Origin: Azospirillum sp051124815
GTDB lineage: Bacteria; Pseudomonadota; Alphaproteobacteria; Azospirillales; Azospirillaceae
Direction of reading: 5' to 3'
Length of the DNA stretch: 64,000 bases
Assembly (NCBI RefSeq): GCF_051124815.1
Contig: NZ_CP118486.1
Span: 248,001-312,000 of the forward strand
Shown piece after piece: positions 9,852 to 18,693 of the stretch; position 1 is the first letter of the stretch, and every line of letters begins with the position of its first letter. The notes under the pieces were generated by a model. That model saw only the letters and a list, made by a program, of their open reading frames with translations, was not told where the DNA came from and ran no database searches. Both the position numbers and the translations under genes were made by a program.

Positions 9852-10826
9852 ATGACCGCCATGCCGTCCGCCGCTTTGCAACCGCCCGATGTGATTTGCC
9901 TGGGCGAGGTGCTGATCGACTTCATGCCCGCCGGCCCGGCGCAGCCCGGCGTGATCGGCGCCTTCGACCCGGCGCCGGGCGGGGCGCCGGCGAATGTCGC
10001 GGTCGGTCTGGCCCGGCTGGGGGTGCGCAGCGCCTTCATGGGCCGGACGGCGGCGGACGGCTTCGGCCGCTTCCTCGCCCGCGCGCTGACCGGGGCCGGC
10101 GTCGATGCGTCCCGCCTGCGCCTCGTCCCCGACGCCAAGACACCCGTGGCCTTCGTCTCCCTCGACGAGGAGGGGGAGCGGGAATTCCTGTTCTATGGCG
10201 AGCCGATGGCGGGATTCTCCTCCGCCGACCTCGACTTCGACGCCGTGGCATCCGCCCGCCTGCTGCATTCAGGCTCCATCGGCCTGATCGACCAATCGGC
10301 GCGCGACGCCGGCCTGCTGGCGGTGGAGACGGCGCGCCGCAACGGCCGGCTGGTCTCCTTCGACGCCAACCTGCGCCTCGCCCTCTGGCCCGACCGCGAT
10401 ACGGCCGAGCGCCTGATCCGCCAGGGCATCGCCGCCGCCTCCATCGTCAAGCTGAGCGACGAGGAGCTGGAATTCCTGACCGGCAGCGCCGACCCCGACA
10501 GCGCCGGCCGCAGCCTGTGGCATGAGGACCTGCGGCTACTGGTGGTGACGCAGGGCCGCAATGGTTGCACCTTCCTGACCGCCGACACCTCGGGCCATGT
10601 GCCGGGGATCGCGGTCACCGCCGTGGACACCACCGGCGCCGGCGACGCCTTCGTCGCCGCCATGCTCGCCGGCATCCTCGAGGATGTGGACACCGCCTTC
10701 ACCCCCGGCCGCCTGCGCGACATCTGCCACTTCGCCAACGCCGCCGGCGCGTTGACCACCACCACCCCCGGCGCCATCCCCTCCCTGCCCGACCGCGCCG
10801 CCATCGACCGCCTGCTGGGCCGCTGA
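9852..10826 (+). CDS. mtlZ: Fructokinase, PfkB family
   Basis: Cytoplasmic sugar kinase of 324 aa that would phosphorylate the fructose made by SmoS and MtlK. The PfkB signatures are visible: GGAPANVAVGLARLG near residues 41-55 and the catalytic DTTGAGDAFVAAML near residue 260. Position and family fit mtlZ, the last gene of the polyol operon. Other PfkB sugars cannot be excluded by sequence alone. An IS element lies 48 bp downstream, so the operon ends here. Confidence 0.88.
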   Translation: MTAMPSAALQPPDVICLGEVLIDFMPAGPAQPGVIGAFDPAPGGAPANVAVGLARLGVRSAFMGRTAADGFGRFLARALTGAGVDASRLRLVPDAKTPVAFVSLDEEGEREFLFYGEPMAGFSSADLDFDAVASARLLHSGSIGLIDQSARDAGLLAVETARRNGRLVSFDANLRLALWPDRDTAERLIRQGIAAASIVKLSDEELEFLTGSADPDSAGRSLWHEDLRLLVVTQGRNGCTFLTADTSGHVPGIAVTAVDTTGAGDAFVAAMLAGILEDVDTAFTPGRLRDICHFANAAGALTTTTPGAIPSLPDRAAIDRLLGR

Positions 10827-10955
10827 GGCCAGGCGTTTTTGAAGCTTTCCATGGTCTGAATTTGGACCTGGGTTTAGGGCGTGTCGTCAGTTATGGGATT
10901 CCCAGCGGTAGGAATGCGTGATTCATAGAAGGTCGGCTGACGGGAGGGCCGACGG

Positions 10956-11710
10956 ATGCGACGCTATGCTTTGCGCGACGACCAGTGGGATCGGGTCCAG
11001 GCTTTTCTGCCGGGGCGGGCGGGCCATGTCGGGGGGACGGCGAAGGACAACCGGCTGTTTGTCGAGGCGGTGCTGTACCGTTACCGGGCTGGCATTCCCT
11101 GGCGCGACCTGCCCACCCGGTTCGGGGATTGGAAGAACACCCACCGCCGCTACCGCCGCTGGTGCGAGAGCGGGGTGTTCGAGCGCCTTTTCAAGGCCCT
11201 GGCCGAGGATGGCGACAACGAGTACATGATGCTCGACGCGACCATCGTCCGCGCCCACCAGCACAGCGCCGGGGCGCGAAAAAAGGGGGCGCCTGCCAAG
11301 CCATCGGCCGATCACGAGGGGGGCTGACGACGAAGATCCATGCCATCGTGGACGCCTTGGGCAACCCGGTGGCGATCTCCCTGACCCCCGGTCAGGCCTC
11401 TGACTTCAGCCAAGCCGCCCCTCTGCTCGACGCGGTCGAGCCGCAGGCCCTCATCGCCGACAAGGCCTATGATGGCGACGCCTTGATCGACGCCTTGAAG
11501 GAGCGCGACATCGTCCCCGTCATCCCGTCCAAGGCGAATCGGCTGATCGCCCGCGATACCGATTTCGCCTTGTACCGCGAACGTAATCTCGTCGAGCGAT
11601 TCTTCAACAAGATGAAGGGCTTCCGAGCCATTGCCACTCGATACGACAAGCTTGCCAGCACTTTTTTGGCGGCTGTTTACCTCGTGTCGGCTGTCATCTG
11701 GCTCAACTGA
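10956..11710 (+). CDS. IS5-like transposase made by -1 frameshift
   Basis: The first frame (10956-11327, 123 aa) carries the N-terminal DUF4096-like region (LRDDQWDRVQAFLPGR, GIPWRDLPTRFGDWKN) and the first catalytic Asp in MLDATIVRAH. The second frame, ending at 11710, carries the second Asp (IADKAYDGDALIDAL) and the catalytic Glu (ERNLVERFFNKMKGFR). They overlap in the -1 phase. The heptamer A AAA AAG at 11279-11285 is in the right phase for ribosomal slippage, giving a fused DDE transposase. The second frame has no start of its own that makes sense, so this is a programmed shift rather than a mutation. Confidence 0.85.
11279..11285 (+). promoter_or_regulatory. Slippery heptamer for -1 frameshift
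   Basis: A AAA AAG, read in the frame of the first transposase ORF as R-K-K, followed by five G. It is the canonical form for -1 slippage in two-frame IS transposases. Confidence 0.75.
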
Positions 11711-11763
11711 CGACACGCCCTAGAGTTTCCGGGTCAACATCTCCCCATGTCCGCCCCTACTAT

Positions 11764-11901
11764 CCCCTCTCCCCCCCGGGGAGAGGGTTAGGGTGAGGGG
11801 GTCGCGTGGCGAGGATTTCCAAGCATCACGCACTCCCCGCTCCCCACCGAATCCACTCCATGCACCCCCTCACCCCGACCCTCTCCCCGGGGGGGAGAGG
11901 G
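11764..11901. repeat. 138-bp paired-palindrome (REPIN/BIME-like) element, copy B
   Basis: Same organisation and same length as the copy at 8192-8329: outer arms CCCCTCTCCC / GGGAGAGGG, inner TTAGGGTGAGGGGG and CCCCCTCACCCCGACC, and a middle with CACCGAATCCAC. It lies between the IS element and the polyene operon. Confidence 0.75.
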
Positions 11902-12183
11902 AGAATGAAACACTGAACACCACCCGGAAAACCGTTCCATAGCGTTCCAAACGTTCCACTCCCAGGGCGCCTCCCACCCCCAACCACAACCTCTAGAAAG
12001 AAACTCAATCTTTAACAAAACAAATTGATCACTCCAAAATAATGATGGCGCGGCTCCGGGTGCCTAGCTATCGTGACGCCTGAAATTGCGAATCCTGTGA
12101 CTCCAATACGGCATTCTATACCCAATGGTTATATCTAAAGGGGTAGAATATCCAGGAAGCGGCAGGCGTTGCTTTAGTGAGGC
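11902..12183 (+). promoter_or_regulatory. AT-richer leader and probable promoter of the polyene operon
   Basis: This stretch has no coding potential. It is clearly more AT-rich than its surroundings from about 11990 (for example around CTTTAACAAAACAAATTGAT) to 12150 (GGTTATATCTAAAGGGG). This fits the promoter of the operon that begins with the ACP gene at 12184. I cannot name a -35/-10 pair with confidence. Confidence 0.45.
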
Positions 12184-12462
12184 ATGATGAGTGACTTGCA
12201 GACCCTGTCGCCGACCGAACTTGATCTGGCGACGCTGATCGTGAACACCCTCACCCTGGAAGCCGACCCGGAGGACATCGACCCGGACGCCCCCCTCTAT
12301 GGCGAAGGGCTGGGCCTCGATTCCATCGACATCCTGGAGGTGGCGCTCGCCGTCTCCAAGACATACGGGGTGAAGCTGCGGGCGGATGACGAGAACAACA
12401 CGAAGATCTTCTCCTCGCTGCGCACCCTGAACACCCACATCCAGCAGCTTAAAGCCGCCTGA
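12184..12462 (+). CDS. Acyl carrier protein of the polyene cluster
   Basis: Small acidic carrier of 92 aa with the 4'-phosphopantetheine attachment serine in GLDSIDILEVALAV (about residue 45). It should hold the growing polyene chain for the ketosynthase, ketoreductase and dehydratases encoded downstream. It corresponds to the ACPs of aryl polyene clusters (ApeE/ApeF). Two start ATGs are adjacent (12184 and 12187). It is the only carrier gene in the locus, whereas described aryl polyene clusters usually have two. Its stop overlaps the next start. Confidence 0.9.
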   Translation: MMSDLQTLSPTELDLATLIVNTLTLEADPEDIDPDAPLYGEGLGLDSIDILEVALAVSKTYGVKLRADDENNTKIFSSLRTLNTHIQQLKAA

Positions 12463-13109
12463 TGCCGTCCGCCGCTGCCGCCTGGACCAGGGGAGGGGCC
12501 GCGGTGGGCGCCGGCCTGTCGCTGTTCGCGCTCTATCCCCTGCTGGTCCATGGCGCCATCGTCGCCGACCTCGATGCCGACACCGCGCTGGTGCTGGCAC
12601 TGGTGCAGGCCGGGGTGACCGGGCTGGTGGTGAGCCGTGCCGCTCCGCGCTTCCGCTGGATCGCGCTGGCCGGCGCCATCGCCCTGTTCGGCCTGTCCTG
12701 GCGCTCCGCCCGCGACGGGCTGCTGGCCGCCTCGGCGATCAGCCATGCCGCCATCTATGTCGGGCTGCTCGCCCTGTTCGGCCGCACCCTGCTGGCGGGA
12801 CGGGAGCCGCTGATCACCTGGATCGCGCGGCGCATCCGCGGCAGCCTGACCGAGGAGATGCTGGTCTACACCCGCCGCGTCACCATCGCCTGGTGCCTGT
12901 TCTTCGCCGGCCAGCTGGCGATGTCGGCCCTGCTGTTCGCCTTCGCTCCGCCGGCGGTCTGGTCCTTCTTCATCAACGTCCTCGACCTGCCGCTGGTCGC
13001 CGCGATGTTCCTGACCGAATACGCCTACCGCCTGCGCAAGTTCCGGAACCACTCCCACGGCTCCATCGCCGACGTCGTCCGCGTCTTTTCGGAGCGGCCA
13101 AATCCATGA
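12462..13109 (+). CDS. COG4648 membrane protein of aryl polyene clusters
   Basis: Inner-membrane protein of 215 aa with about six hydrophobic segments, ending in a basic tail (YRLRKFRNHSHG). The order ACP, this protein, acyl ligase is typical of aryl polyene clusters (ApeG position). Its biochemical role is not established. It overlaps the ACP stop by one base and the ligase start by four (ATGA). Confidence 0.82.
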   Translation: MPSAAAAWTRGGAAVGAGLSLFALYPLLVHGAIVADLDADTALVLALVQAGVTGLVVSRAAPRFRWIALAGAIALFGLSWRSARDGLLAASAISHAAIYVGLLALFGRTLLAGREPLITWIARRIRGSLTEEMLVYTRRVTIAWCLFFAGQLAMSALLFAFAPPAVWSFFINVLDLPLVAAMFLTEYAYRLRKFRNHSHGSIADVVRVFSERPNP

Positions 13110-14464
13110 CGATGCTGTCAACCACCCGCCTGCCGCTGCGGCGCCATGGCGGTCCCGACGACCTGTTCGCCCTGCATGACGGCCGGCCGGTGACGGTGCG
13201 GACCTATCTCGCCGCCGTGCGCGATCTGGCCCGCCGCCTGCCGGACGGGGCCTATCTGCTGAACCTGTGCGGCGACCGTCTGGGTTTCGCCGTCGGGCTG
13301 GGCGCCGCCCTGCTGCGCCGCCAGATCTGCCTGCACCCCCCAAACGACACCCCGGCCACGCTGCGACAACTGGAAGAAAGCTATCCCGGCCTGATCTGCC
13401 TGACCGATGCCGGCGCGACCTACCCCGGCATGACCTGCGTCGAGGCGCTTCCTCCCGACGGCCTCGACAGCCTGACCGGCTCGCCCTTCGACGCCGACCT
13501 CGCCTTCCCGGCCGATCAGGTTGCAGCCATCGCCTTCACCTCCGGCTCCACCGGCCGGCCGATGCCGCAGGTGAAGAGCTGGGGCACCCTGGTCCGCAGC
13601 GTCCATGGCGCCGGCACCGCGCTGGAGATCGCGACTCTTGGGGCCGCCGGTCTGGTCGGCACCGTGCCGCACCAGCACATGTACGGCCTGGAGTCGGTCA
13701 TCCTGCTGGCGCTCCAGCACGGCTTGGTCCTGCATGGCGGCCGGCCGCTGTTCCCCGCCGACATCGCCGCCAGCCTTGCCGGCCTGCCCGGCCGCCGCAT
13801 CCTGGTGACCACCCCGGTCCATCTCCAGGCCCTGCTCGCCGACGGCACCGCCCTGCCCCCGCTCGACTTCATCCTCTGCGCCACGGCCCCGCTGGCCCCG
13901 CAGCTCGCCGTCGACGCCGAGGCCAAGCTGGGCGCCCCGCTGCACGAGATCTACGGCTGTTCGGAGACCGGCCAGCTCGCCGTCCGCCGCCCCAGCGCCA
14001 CGGCCGAATGGCTGTGCATCGACGGAATCCGCCTGCGTCAGGACGAGCAAGGCACCTGGGCCTCCGGCGACTTCCTCGATGGCGAGACCCTGCTGGCCGA
14101 CGTGATCGAGCTGAAGAGCGACACCCGCTTCATCCTGCACGGCCGCTCCGCCGATCAGGTCAACATTGCCGGCAAGCGCAGCTCGCTCGCCTTCCTTAAT
14201 CACCATCTGAACTCGGTCGAAGGCGTGATGGACGGCGTGGTCTTCATGCCGCGTGAGGGCGACAGCGGGACCACCCGCCTCGCCGCCCTGGTGGTGGCCC
14301 CCGGCCTGACCGCCGAGACCCTGCTGGCCCGCCTGCGCGAGCGGATCGACCCGATCTTCCTGCCGCGCCCCCTGCGCTTCGTCGATGCCCTGCCGCGCAA
14401 CCCGACCGGCAAATTGCCGCGCGAGGCGCTGCTGCGGATGCTCGACGACAGCCGACCCGACTAG
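13106..14464 (+). CDS. AMP-dependent acyl-ACP synthetase of the polyene cluster
   Basis: Adenylate-forming ligase of 452 aa, expected to activate a free carboxylic acid starter (in aryl polyenes a hydroxycinnamate or hydroxybenzoate) and load it on the ACP. The phosphate-binding loop AFTSGSTGRPMPQVKSWG begins near residue 143, the YGCSETGQ motif is present, and the catalytic lysine lies in NPTGKLPREALL near the C-terminus. It is shorter than typical CoA ligases, as is usual for the ApeH type. It starts in the ATGA overlap with the preceding gene; an open frame further left belongs to that gene's DNA. Confidence 0.87.
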   Translation: MTMLSTTRLPLRRHGGPDDLFALHDGRPVTVRTYLAAVRDLARRLPDGAYLLNLCGDRLGFAVGLGAALLRRQICLHPPNDTPATLRQLEESYPGLICLTDAGATYPGMTCVEALPPDGLDSLTGSPFDADLAFPADQVAAIAFTSGSTGRPMPQVKSWGTLVRSVHGAGTALEIATLGAAGLVGTVPHQHMYGLESVILLALQHGLVLHGGRPLFPADIAASLAGLPGRRILVTTPVHLQALLADGTALPPLDFILCATAPLAPQLAVDAEAKLGAPLHEIYGCSETGQLAVRRPSATAEWLCIDGIRLRQDEQGTWASGDFLDGETLLADVIELKSDTRFILHGRSADQVNIAGKRSSLAFLNHHLNSVEGVMDGVVFMPREGDSGTTRLAALVVAPGLTAETLLARLRERIDPIFLPRPLRFVDALPRNPTGKLPREALLRMLDDSRPD

Positions 14465-14476
14465 GGGACGCCGCCC

Positions 14477-14785
14477 TTGCCGAAACAAACCGACGTCCAT
14501 TTCCCCGCCGACCATCCGACCGCCGCCGGCCATTTCCCCGGCAACCCGATCATTCCCGGCGCGGTCCTGCTCGACTCCGCCCTGACCGCCATCGCCGCGG
14601 CGGAAGGCTCGCCCCCCGGCCCCTGCCGCCTGCGCGCCGCCAAGTTCCTGCACCCGGTTCGCCCCGGCGAAAGCATGCTGGTCGAATGGCAGGCTACCCC
14701 GACCGGTGCCATTGCCTTCACCGGCAGCGTGGACGGCCGTCCCGTGATGACCGCCACCATCATGACCGGCAGCGTGACTTCATGA
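14477..14785 (+). CDS. FabA/FabZ-like hot-dog dehydratase (ApeI-type)
   Basis: Single hot-dog domain of 102 aa. The motif HPTAAGHFPGNPIIPGAVLLD contains the catalytic His of the HFPG loop and an acidic residue that is Asp, as in FabA, rather than the Glu of FabZ. It would dehydrate 3-hydroxyacyl-ACP to give the conjugated double bonds. It begins with TTG, 12 bp after the ligase, and ends in an ATGA overlap with the acyltransferase gene. Confidence 0.8.
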   Translation: MPKQTDVHFPADHPTAAGHFPGNPIIPGAVLLDSALTAIAAAEGSPPGPCRLRAAKFLHPVRPGESMLVEWQATPTGAIAFTGSVDGRPVMTATIMTGSVTS

Positions 14786-15747
14786 AGATCCCCCTGCGCG
14801 CCAATCCGGCAGCGGACTCAGCCGCCTCTCCCATCGCCCCGCCGCAACCGCGCCGCCGACGCCGCAAGGAGTGGATGAATCGGCCGGAGCGCAGCACGAC
14901 CGCCGCCATCAAGTTCATCGTCTGGGTCGCCCTGCGGCTCGGCCGGCGGGCCGCACGGCTGCTGCTCTATCCGATCTGCCTCTATTTCGTCCTGTTCTCG
15001 CGCAAGCCGCGCCGGGCATCGGCGCTGTTCCTGTCGAAGGCGCTGGGCCGCAAGCCCGGCTTCGGCGACCTGTTCCGCCACTATCACGTCTTCGCCGCCT
15101 GTCTGCTCGACCGCGTCTTCTTCCTGAACGATCAGTCCGACGATTTCGACATCCACGTCCATGGCGAGGACATCGTCATCGACCTGATGCAGCGGGGGCA
15201 GGGCTGCCTGCTGATCGGCGCCCATATGGGGAGCTTCGAGGCGATCCGCATGCTGGGCCACCGCCAGCGCGACCTGCGCGTCAGTCTGGTGATGTACGAG
15301 GAGAATGCCCGCAAGATCAATTCGGTGCTGAACGCCATCAACCCGCTGCTGTCGATGGAGGTGATCGGGCTGGGCCGGCCGGATTCGATGCTGCGTGTGC
15401 GCGAAAGGCTGGATCAGGGACACTTCGTCGGCATGCTGGCCGACCGCACCCTGGACGGGGAGGAGGAGGTCCGCCTGCCCTTCCTCGGCCAGCCCGCCGG
15501 CTTCGCGCTCGGCCCCTTCCAACTGGCGGCGATGCTGAAGCGGCCGGTGGTGCTGATGGTCGGGATCTATCAAGGCGGCCGACGCTACGACGTCCATTTC
15601 GAGCGCATCGCCGACTTCTCCGATGTGCCGGTACAGGACCGGCCGGGCCTTGTCCGCTGGGCAGCCGGGCGCTTCGCCGACCGGCTGGAGCAGCACGCCC
15701 TGTCCTCCCCCTACAACTGGTTCAATTTCTATGATTTCTGGAAATAG
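14782..15747 (+). CDS. LpxL/HtrB-like lysophospholipid acyltransferase
   Basis: Membrane-associated acyltransferase of 321 aa. A basic N-terminus is followed by a hydrophobic anchor (about residues 48-75), then the catalytic GAHMGSFEAIR (His-x4-Glu). The later motif LADRTLDGEEEVRLPFLG also fits lipid A acyltransferases of the LpxL type. In aryl polyene and xanthomonadin clusters such enzymes attach the polyene to a membrane lipid. It overlaps the dehydratase gene by 4 bp and the LolA-like gene by 17 bp. Confidence 0.85.
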   Translation: MKIPLRANPAADSAASPIAPPQPRRRRRKEWMNRPERSTTAAIKFIVWVALRLGRRAARLLLYPICLYFVLFSRKPRRASALFLSKALGRKPGFGDLFRHYHVFAACLLDRVFFLNDQSDDFDIHVHGEDIVIDLMQRGQGCLLIGAHMGSFEAIRMLGHRQRDLRVSLVMYEENARKINSVLNAINPLLSMEVIGLGRPDSMLRVRERLDQGHFVGMLADRTLDGEEEVRLPFLGQPAGFALGPFQLAAMLKRPVVLMVGIYQGGRRYDVHFERIADFSDVPVQDRPGLVRWAAGRFADRLEQHALSSPYNWFNFYDFWK

Positions 15748-16333
15748 ACCGGCCCGCCGTCAGTTCCTTGTGGGCGTGGGAGCCCTCGCGCTGACCGGTG
15801 CGGTCCCGTCGCAGGCGGCCGAGCCCTGGGGCCTGGAGGACTTGTTCGCCCGCTTCGCCCGGATCCCCAATTCCAACGCCCGCTTCACCGAAACGCGAGA
15901 GGTCGGCATGCTGACCGCGCCGCTGGAGAGCAGCGGCACGCTGACCTACCGCCGCCCCGATTTCCTGGAGAAGCGCACCCTGCAGCCCCAGCCGGAAGGC
16001 CTGCGGCTGGAGGGCGACCGGCTGACCCTGACCCAGGCGGACGGTATGTCGCGCATCCTGTCGGTCTCCGCCATGCCGGAAATCCAGACCTATGTGGAGA
16101 GCATCCGCGCCACCCTGCGCGGCGACGTTCCCACCATCATGCGTTTCTACGAGGTGGACTTGGAAGGTTCGCTGCAGGATTGGCGCATGCGGCTGACCCC
16201 GCGGGCGGAGGAGGCGCGCAAGACCGTGCAGCGCATCGTCATCGCCGGACGCGATGCCACGATCCGCCGGATCGAGGTCCTCCAGGCCGACGGCGACCGC
16301 TCCATCATGACCATCCAGCCCGACCCGGCATGA
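15731..16333 (+). CDS. LolA-like outer-membrane lipoprotein carrier
   Basis: Periplasmic protein of 200 aa with a twin-arginine-like signal (ARRQFLVGVGALALTG) and a LolA-type half-barrel region (FARIPNSNARFTETREVG). Family members in polyene clusters are thought to move the hydrophobic product across the periplasm together with the MMPL exporter. Its start lies inside the previous gene and its end overlaps the exporter gene by 4 bp, so the three are tightly coupled. Confidence 0.83.
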   Translation: MISGNRPARRQFLVGVGALALTGAVPSQAAEPWGLEDLFARFARIPNSNARFTETREVGMLTAPLESSGTLTYRRPDFLEKRTLQPQPEGLRLEGDRLTLTQADGMSRILSVSAMPEIQTYVESIRATLRGDVPTIMRFYEVDLEGSLQDWRMRLTPRAEEARKTVQRIVIAGRDATIRRIEVLQADGDRSIMTIQPDPA

Positions 16334-18693
16334 CGACGGCCGTGGTGCGAAGGGGCGGATGGGCCGTCGCGCTGTGGCTGGCCGGGCTGATCGCCTGCGG
16401 CCTGCTGGTGGCGCGCACGCCGGTCACCGCCGACCTGTCCGCCTTCCTGCCGCGCTCCCCCTCCGCCACCCAGCAATTGCTGGTCGATCAGTTGCGCGAC
16501 GGCGTCGTCTCCCGCCTGATCCTGGTCGCCATCGAAGGCGACACACCGGATCGCCTGACCGGCCTCAGCCGCGCCCTTGCCGCCCGGCTGCGCGGCAACC
16601 CGCTGGTGGCGGCGGTCGAGAATGGCGAGCGGACGGGGCGCGGTGCCGACGGCGCCTATCTCTGGTCCAACCGCTATCTGCTCAGCCCCGCCGTCACCCC
16701 CGACCGCTTCACCGCCGAGGGTCTGCACGACGCCCTGCGGAACGACCTGCGCCTACTGCAATCGACCGCCGGCATGGCCCTGAAGCAGGCCCTGCCGGCT
16801 GACCCCACCGCCGAGATCCTGCGCCTGACCGACCGCATGCTCGGCGACGCCGCAGGTCCGACCAGCCGCGACGGCGTGTGGGTATCGTCCAACGGAACGC
16901 GGGCGCTGCTGCTGGTGCAGACCACCGCCCCCGGCTTCGACATGGACGCCCAGCAGAAGACGCTGGACCTGATCCGCAACGCCTTCGACGAGGCACAGAC
17001 TGCGACCGGCTCCGCCCGGCTGGTGATGACCGGGCCGGCCGTCTTCTCCGTCCAGACCCGCGACCGGATCGAGGCGGACGCCCGACGGTCCTCGATCATC
17101 GCCACGGTCCTGGTGGCGGGAGTGCTGCTGCTGGTCTACCGCTCCCTTCGCGCTTTGGTCCTGTCGCTGCTGCCGGCGGCGACCGGCGCGCTGGCCGGAG
17201 TCGCCGCGGTGGGCTTGAGCTTCGGCACGGTGCACGGCATCACGCTGGGCTTCGGCGTCACCCTGCTGGGCGAGAGCGTCGATTACGCCATCTATCTGTT
17301 CACCCAAACCCAGCCGGGCAGCCCGGCGCGCCGCACCCTTCTGCGCATCTGGCCGACGCTGCTGTTGGGGGTGGCAACCTCCGTCGTCGGCTTCGGCACC
17401 ATGCTGTTCTCCAGCTTCAGCGGTCTGGCGCAGCTCGGCCTGTTCTCCATCACCGGACTGGTGGTGGCGCTGGCGATCACCCGCTGGGGGCTGCCGACGC
17501 TGCTGCCAGAGGGCTACTCGACCGATCGCCCGGCGCGGTTGGCACCGGTGCTGACCGCCCTGACCCGCTCCGCCCCGGCCTTACGCTTGCCGCTGGCCGC
17601 CGCGACGCTGCTGTCGCTGGCGTGGCTGGCCTACCAGGGCCCGACCGTCTGGTCGGCGGAACTCTCCAGCCTCAGCCCGATAGCGGAAGCCGACCAACAA
17701 CTGGATGAGGCATTGCGCCGCGACCTCGGCGCCCCCGACGCCGGCCATCTGCTGGTCACCGGCGCACCGACGGTGGACGGGGCGCTGGCCGCCGCCGAAC
17801 GCCTGTCCGCCCCGCTGGAGGCGCTGGCCCGCGACCATCTGATCACCGGCTACGACTCCCCCGCCCTCGTCCTGCCGAGCCTGGAGACGCAGCGCGCCCG
17901 CCAAGCCGCCCTGCCGCCGCCCGACCAACTGCGCGCCGCCCTGACCCAGGCCCTGCAAGGTCTGCCCTTTCGCCCGGACGCCTTCGCCCCCTTCCTGACC
18001 GACGCGGAAAAGGCGCGCACCCAGGCGCTGCTGACGCCGGCCAGCCTGGACGGCACCAGCCTGAAGCTGAAACTCGACTCCCTTCTGGTCCGCACCGGCA
18101 CCGGCTGGACCGCCATGCTGCCCCTGCGCGGTGTCACCGAGCCAAAGGCGCTCGCCGACCGGCTGGCCGGTGATCCGGCGGCAGCGGGCGCAACCCTGCT
18201 GAACCTGAAGGAGGAATCCGACGGCCTGTACCGAACCTACAGGCAGGAGGCGCTGACCCTGGCCGTCCTCGGCGCCATCGCCATCACGCTGCTGCTGGCC
18301 GCAGCCCTGCGGTCCGTCCGCTCGCTGATCGCGGCGGTGATGCCGCTGGCCGCGGCGGTGGTGATCACCATGGCGCTGCTGACCGCGCTGGGACAGGCTC
18401 TGTCGATCTTTCATCTGGTGGGCCTGCTGCTGGTGGTCGGTGTCGGCTCCAACTATTCGCTGCTGTTCGAGCGGCCGGAGCCGTCCGCCGCCTTGCGCGA
18501 GCGCACCGTCGCCTCTGTCGCCATCGCCAACCTCTGCACGGTGATCGGCTTCGGCACCTTGGCATTCTCCGCCATCCCCGTGCTGCATGGCATCGGCATG
18601 ACGGTCGCAATCGGCGCCTTCCTCAGCCTCGCCTTCGCCGCGGTGCTGAGCCGCCGGCAGCCCGCCGGAGCGGAGGTCCCCGGCCATGGCTGA
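16330..18693 (+). CDS. MMPL/RND-family exporter of the polyene cluster
   Basis: Inner-membrane transporter of 787 aa with the two-fold RND plan: one membrane helix, a periplasmic loop (about 30-255), five helices, a second helix and loop (about 420-645), and five more helices. LGESVDYAIYLF and GVGSNYSLLFE lie in the two helix bundles and carry the polar residues used for proton relay. It is predicted to extrude the polyene lipid toward the LolA-like carrier. It overlaps the next gene by 8 bp. Confidence 0.87.
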   Translation: MTTAVVRRGGWAVALWLAGLIACGLLVARTPVTADLSAFLPRSPSATQQLLVDQLRDGVVSRLILVAIEGDTPDRLTGLSRALAARLRGNPLVAAVENGERTGRGADGAYLWSNRYLLSPAVTPDRFTAEGLHDALRNDLRLLQSTAGMALKQALPADPTAEILRLTDRMLGDAAGPTSRDGVWVSSNGTRALLLVQTTAPGFDMDAQQKTLDLIRNAFDEAQTATGSARLVMTGPAVFSVQTRDRIEADARRSSIIATVLVAGVLLLVYRSLRALVLSLLPAATGALAGVAAVGLSFGTVHGITLGFGVTLLGESVDYAIYLFTQTQPGSPARRTLLRIWPTLLLGVATSVVGFGTMLFSSFSGLAQLGLFSITGLVVALAITRWGLPTLLPEGYSTDRPARLAPVLTALTRSAPALRLPLAAATLLSLAWLAYQGPTVWSAELSSLSPIAEADQQLDEALRRDLGAPDAGHLLVTGAPTVDGALAAAERLSAPLEALARDHLITGYDSPALVLPSLETQRARQAALPPPDQLRAALTQALQGLPFRPDAFAPFLTDAEKARTQALLTPASLDGTSLKLKLDSLLVRTGTGWTAMLPLRGVTEPKALADRLAGDPAAAGATLLNLKEESDGLYRTYRQEALTLAVLGAIAITLLLAAALRSVRSLIAAVMPLAAAVVITMALLTALGQALSIFHLVGLLLVVGVGSNYSLLFERPEPSAALRERTVASVAIANLCTVIGFGTLAFSAIPVLHGIGMTVAIGAFLSLAFAAVLSRRQPAGAEVPGHG

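Larger units (their letters stand above)
10875..11722. mobile_element. IS5-family insertion sequence (IS427-like), complete
   Basis: The element is 848 bp and is bounded by perfect 18-bp inverted repeats: TAGGGCGTGTCGTCAGTT at 10875-10892 and its reverse complement at 11705-11722. The outermost TA on each side could be a 2-bp target duplication, in which case the terminal repeats start with GGGCG. It carries one transposase split over two frames by a programmed frameshift. Intact ends, motifs and slippery site suggest it is recent and perhaps active. It separates the polyol operon from the polyene locus. Confidence 0.88.

Noticed and set aside
10956..11710. Treating the transposase as a frameshifted pseudogene
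   Set aside because: The shift is -1 with an in-phase A AAA AAG heptamer and both halves intact, which is the normal design for this IS type.
14818..15696. A 292-codon minus-strand frame opposite the LpxL-like gene
   Set aside because: Gln/Asp/Ala-rich with no domain. It is a shadow of the real acyltransferase.
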